This document shows, piece after piece, positions 61,873-64,000 of a DNA stretch of 64,000 bases; the first letter of the stretch is position 1; each line of letters opens with the position of its first letter. Origin of the DNA: Haladaptatus pallidirubidus. GTDB lineage: Archaea > Halobacteriota > Halobacteria > Halobacteriales > Haladaptataceae. Below the pieces are notes generated by a model. It made no database searches, had not been told where the DNA came from, and saw nothing but the letters and a program-made list of their open reading frames with translations. Position numbers and translations under genes: made by a program. Location of the stretch: assembly GCF_020700235.1 (NCBI RefSeq), contig NZ_CP085301.1:3472001-3536000 (forward strand). Direction: 5' to 3'.

Positions 61873-62052
61873 CTATTCAGCTTTCTCCATCAGTTCGACG
61901 AACGCACCGTTTGGAACCGCAACAGTGTCGCCGCGCATTTGGAGATAGAACTCGGCGGCGCGGTCGAGTGCCTTGCTCTTCGTGTTCTCGCCGGTCGCTT
62001 CGAGGAGATACTCCATCCGTTGTTCCCGCGTATCGGTCATTCGGAGACGCAT
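61873..62052 (-). CDS. Small ribbon-helix-helix-like protein (59 aa)
   Basis: A 59-residue protein, MRLRMTDTREQRMEYLLEAT followed by ENTKSKALDRAAEFYLQM, resembling haloarchaeal small proteins with a ribbon-helix-helix fold (the TGENTKSKA-x-D/K-RA core). Such proteins are often DNA-binding or antitoxin-like. A CGATAAAAC box sits about 28 bases upstream of ATG 62052. It is the only intact gene between several broken ones, and no toxin gene is adjacent. Confidence 0.72.
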   Translation of the reverse strand: MRLRMTDTREQRMEYLLEATGENTKSKALDRAAEFYLQMRGDTVAVPNGAFVELMEKAE

Positions 62053-62472
62053 ATTTTTGCACACGTCCCTCGGAAACCTAGTTTTATCGGGTAACTGAAA
62101 CTGAGCGCATATATAATGAACCCCGAGAACCGCTCGATCAGCCCAGACCGATCGATGCGGTGGCACTCGCAACCGACTCGATTTGCACACAGTGAGTCTG
62201 GTTGATGTGTGCAATTTTGGGGGATTCGTTTCTGGCGTTCTGCAACCGGCAGGGGAGCGACTGGAAAACCATCTTGCTCGCCGTGCGCCTGTTCTGCGCG
62301 TGGCTCGGGAATGCGACGGTGCACCGGAGTCCGTGCGCTTCCAATTCAATGATGGTACGAATACACACGCGACGTCGCGAGTTCCTCCGGTGCGCTGTCG
62401 GATAGCCCGTTCCCCTATCTTGTGAGAAATACTCGTCGAGAGAAACCGTATCGACCTTCGGTAGCGAGAGCC
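62053..62472. other. Intergenic debris region
   Basis: No full gene is visible in these 420 bases. At 62352-62405 a 17-codon frame reads MVRIHTRRREFLRCAVG and stops; it looks like the first part of a Tat signal peptide, so it may be what is left of a secreted-protein gene. The rest has frames open in several directions with compositions unlike real proteins. Confidence 0.4.
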
Positions 62473-62856
62473 CTAGTCTCGGTTGAATACCACTGATATG
62501 CCCTCAGACGAGCCTCCCGAGTACGGGTCGTATACAGTGAAACTATCAATAAAGCCCACGATAAGATAATTATCAGCGTTGTCGGCGTTGAGAAAGCCAC
62601 TAGCAATAGTGCCACTCACGGAATCATTATCATCTGCTTTAAGGCCCTTATCGATGTCCGCGGGGTACGACTCCCCGTCCGCATCGACGTTATCAACAGA
62701 GAAGAGATAGGAGAAGTAGCTATTTTCGGAATATATATCAACAACCCTTCGACTAAAAGAATCTTCACCGATATTCATAACTAGACTTGCGTCAGCCCCT
62801 TTATGGTGGGCAGTAATCTTAGTAATTTGGTCATCGAATGAATATTGACCGCGAAG
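62473..62856 (-). pseudogene. C-terminal fragment of a secreted or surface protein
   Basis: From about residue QYSFDDQITK to the stop at 62473 the frame encodes 120 or so residues of beta-rich sequence (SLVMNIGEDSF, YFSYLFSVDNVDADGESYPA, NYLIVGFIDSFTVYD). It has no start codon of its own: upstream it runs straight into the antisense of the recombinase gene, so the 5' part has been lost at about 62856. The AT-rich composition and the truncation point to a recombination junction. Confidence 0.6.
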
Positions 62857-62870
62857 GGAGCTTACCGGAC

Positions 62871-63453
62871 ATGAACTTAGTAGAATACGAGAACGACGAC
62901 GAGATGAAAGTGTGGCTGTCCGAATCCGAAGTCGGCCAGCTCCTCGACGAGTTCGAGGACACCGAGAAGCGCATCGCGGTCGGGCTGGCGGTGCGGCCTC
63001 CGCTCGGACGAGGTCGTCCGGGTCGCGCCTAATCACGTCGCCGACACCGACGCGGGGCAGATGCTTCGCGTCTGGAAATCGGCGAAGACGAACCACTACC
63101 GAGAGACACCGATTCCGCCGACGCTCGCCACGACGATTCGAACTGTCGGCGACGTCCGCAACGCCCCGGCTGATGAACCGGTCGTCGGCGTTTCGACGCG
63201 AACGCTCCGGCGCTGGATGGCACGGGCGACCGACGATCTCCTCGACGTGACCGACGAGCCGGGCTGGGAGTTCGTCGGGTTCCACGACTTGCGACGAACG
63301 TGGGCCACGTCGCTGCGCTCGGCCGACGTAGACGCGATGGTAGTCTGCGACTGGGGCGGCTGGGACGACCTCGACACGTTCCTCGATCACTACCGAGGGA
63401 CGCACAGCCCGGAAGCACAGCGACGTGAACGTGAGAAGGTGTCGTGGCTCTAA
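62871..63453 (+). pseudogene. Tyrosine recombinase/integrase, frameshifted
   Basis: Codons from ATG 62871 (MNLVEYENDDEMKVWLSESE) run in one frame to about 62990, where a small deletion shifts the frame; the remainder (from about 62991) reads CGLRSDEVVRVAP, then MLRVWKSAKTNHYRETPIPP, FHDLRRTWATSLRS and FLDHYRGTHSPEAQRR. These hold the catalytic Arg, the H-x-x-R and the Tyr of phage-type integrases. The N-terminal core-binding domain is short, as in many haloarchaeal integrases. A few bases are missing around GLAV-CGLRS; the gene is probably dead. Confidence 0.85.
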
Positions 63454-63668
63454 CACTAAGTAACTGGAGCATCTTCGACGATGGTTTTGTTGAAACCCTC
63501 AGCACGTGATCGGTTTCGGCAGCCGTGCTGAATGCAGGGCGCGAATCGGTCACTGGGTAGTCGCGGTTTAGAGAGGCATCGAAGTGATAGACACAGAGCG
63601 TACGTGTATCGCTCCTCATAAAGAAGAGCCACCGAAGATATTTGTCTTCCCCTCTCATCGACAAATAT

Positions 63669-64000
63669 ATGAAAAAGTCGAAGCTCAGAGCGATACTCAT
63701 GCCGCTCGGACTGTTCGTTCTCTCGGCTGGAGCGTACTGGTCAGTCCTAATGGGTGTCGTTCCGTTCAGTTTCGATGCGCCACTCATTTTCGCGGCTATC
63801 GCAGGAGCGACTGCTCTCGGTGCTGTGAAGATTGGAGCACGGGCACCAGCCCTCACTGCGGGGGTGGCAGCTCTTGGATTTACCCTCGCTGCCGCAAGTG
63901 TGGGTGGAATTCTCAGATTGGGTGACTCAGCGGTTCTCGTCGGGGCAGTGCTCGCAACGTTCGGTGTATTGACCTATACAGTCAGTATGATCCACCACAT
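63669..64000 (+). CDS. Membrane protein (3' end beyond the window)
   Basis: From ATG 63669 (MKKSKLRAILMPLGLFVLSA) the frame is open to the last base of the window, 110 codons so far. It has hydrophobic segments at about 8-30, 37-52, 58-76 and 85-105, Ala/Gly/Val/Leu-rich, with short loops. A CAAATAT box directly before the start and AAAGAAG further up are seen. Family not recognised; the rest of the gene lies outside. Confidence 0.65.
   Translation, partial: MKKSKLRAILMPLGLFVLSAGAYWSVLMGVVPFSFDAPLIFAAIAGATALGAVKIGARAPALTAGVAALGFTLAAASVGGILRLGDSAVLVGAVLATFGVLTYTVSMIHH

Noticed and set aside
62856..63456. Upstream part of the minus-strand frame that continues the secreted-protein fragment
   Set aside because: It is antisense to the recombinase remnant, with Arg/Pro/Ser-rich shadow sequence; only the part below 62856 looks like real protein.
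63454..63668. Possible insertion-sequence end (GGTTTTGTTGAAACCC at about 63483-63498)
   Set aside because: A short imperfect inverted repeat only; there is no matching second end or transposase in the window.
1..64000. CRISPR array, rRNA, replication origin
   Set aside because: No regularly spaced repeats, rRNA signatures, or Orc1/Cdc6 gene with origin-type repeats were found.

Overview
The window is a piece of a haloarchaeal (class Halobacteria) chromosome. This rests on the acidic proteomes of most predicted products, a TFB general transcription factor, an archaeal initiator tRNA, Tat-type lipoprotein signals (RR motif plus lipobox), archaeal NreA and DinB proteins with C-terminal PCNA-binding motifs, HalOD1 domains, a type IV pilus PilB/PilC pair, and TATA-like boxes about 25 to 30 bases before start codons (leaderless style). 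I cannot fix the genus from sequence alone; the gene set would suit a Haladaptatus-like organism, but that is a guess.

Layout. 1-5100: 3' end of a selenium-binding protein/methanethiol oxidase gene, translationally coupled to a 2Fe-2S ferredoxin, then a secreted penicillin-acylase-family hydrolase and two small membrane proteins. 5167-10630: tRNA-Gly, a methyltransferase, the pilus platform and ATPase genes (PilC, PilB) and small genes. 10716-18958: a phosphohexomutase-family gene followed by a nucleoside uptake and salvage locus (BMP lipoprotein, ABC ATPase, two permeases, cytidine deaminase, uridine phosphorylase). 18955-22725: a DUF2298 membrane protein, initiator tRNA-Met and a DJ-1/PfpI protein. 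22867-29530: a complete family-5 peptide ABC importer. 29614-32800: small uncharacterised membrane proteins and a purine phosphoribosyltransferase. 32801-34468: an accessory, partly AT-rich stretch with a potentially structured RNA and a frameshifted pilin. 34469-43801: coaBC, a doubly broken ABC exporter, an SMR exporter and assorted enzymes. 43963-57681: housekeeping block (pyrophosphatase, PadR regulator, RNase HI, TFB, NreA, MBF1, a phosphatidyltransferase/kinase/hisC operon, an F420-dependent oxidoreductase, TIM, DNA polymerase IV) interrupted by an unusual Q/R/G-rich protein gene. 57859-60968: two HalOD1 proteins, a membrane hydrolase and an LVIVD lipoprotein. 61159-63453: a graveyard of broken genes (small membrane protein, PD-(D/E)XK nuclease tail, secreted-protein tail, tyrosine recombinase) around one small intact RHH-like gene. 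63669 to the end: a truncated membrane protein gene.

How genes work together. The nucleoside locus reads as import of nucleosides, deamination of cytidine and phosphorolysis of uridine; the mutase just upstream could handle the released sugar phosphate. The dpp-type operon is a self-contained peptide importer. PilB and PilC form the motor and platform of a pilus, but the only recognisable pilin in the window is broken and far away. No CRISPR array, rRNA, complete insertion sequence or convincing new defence system was found; the most unusual items are the Q/R/G-rich open reading frame, the 32.8-34.4 kb accessory region, the GH97-N/jelly-roll protein without a catalytic barrel, and the coupled SBP56-ferredoxin pair.
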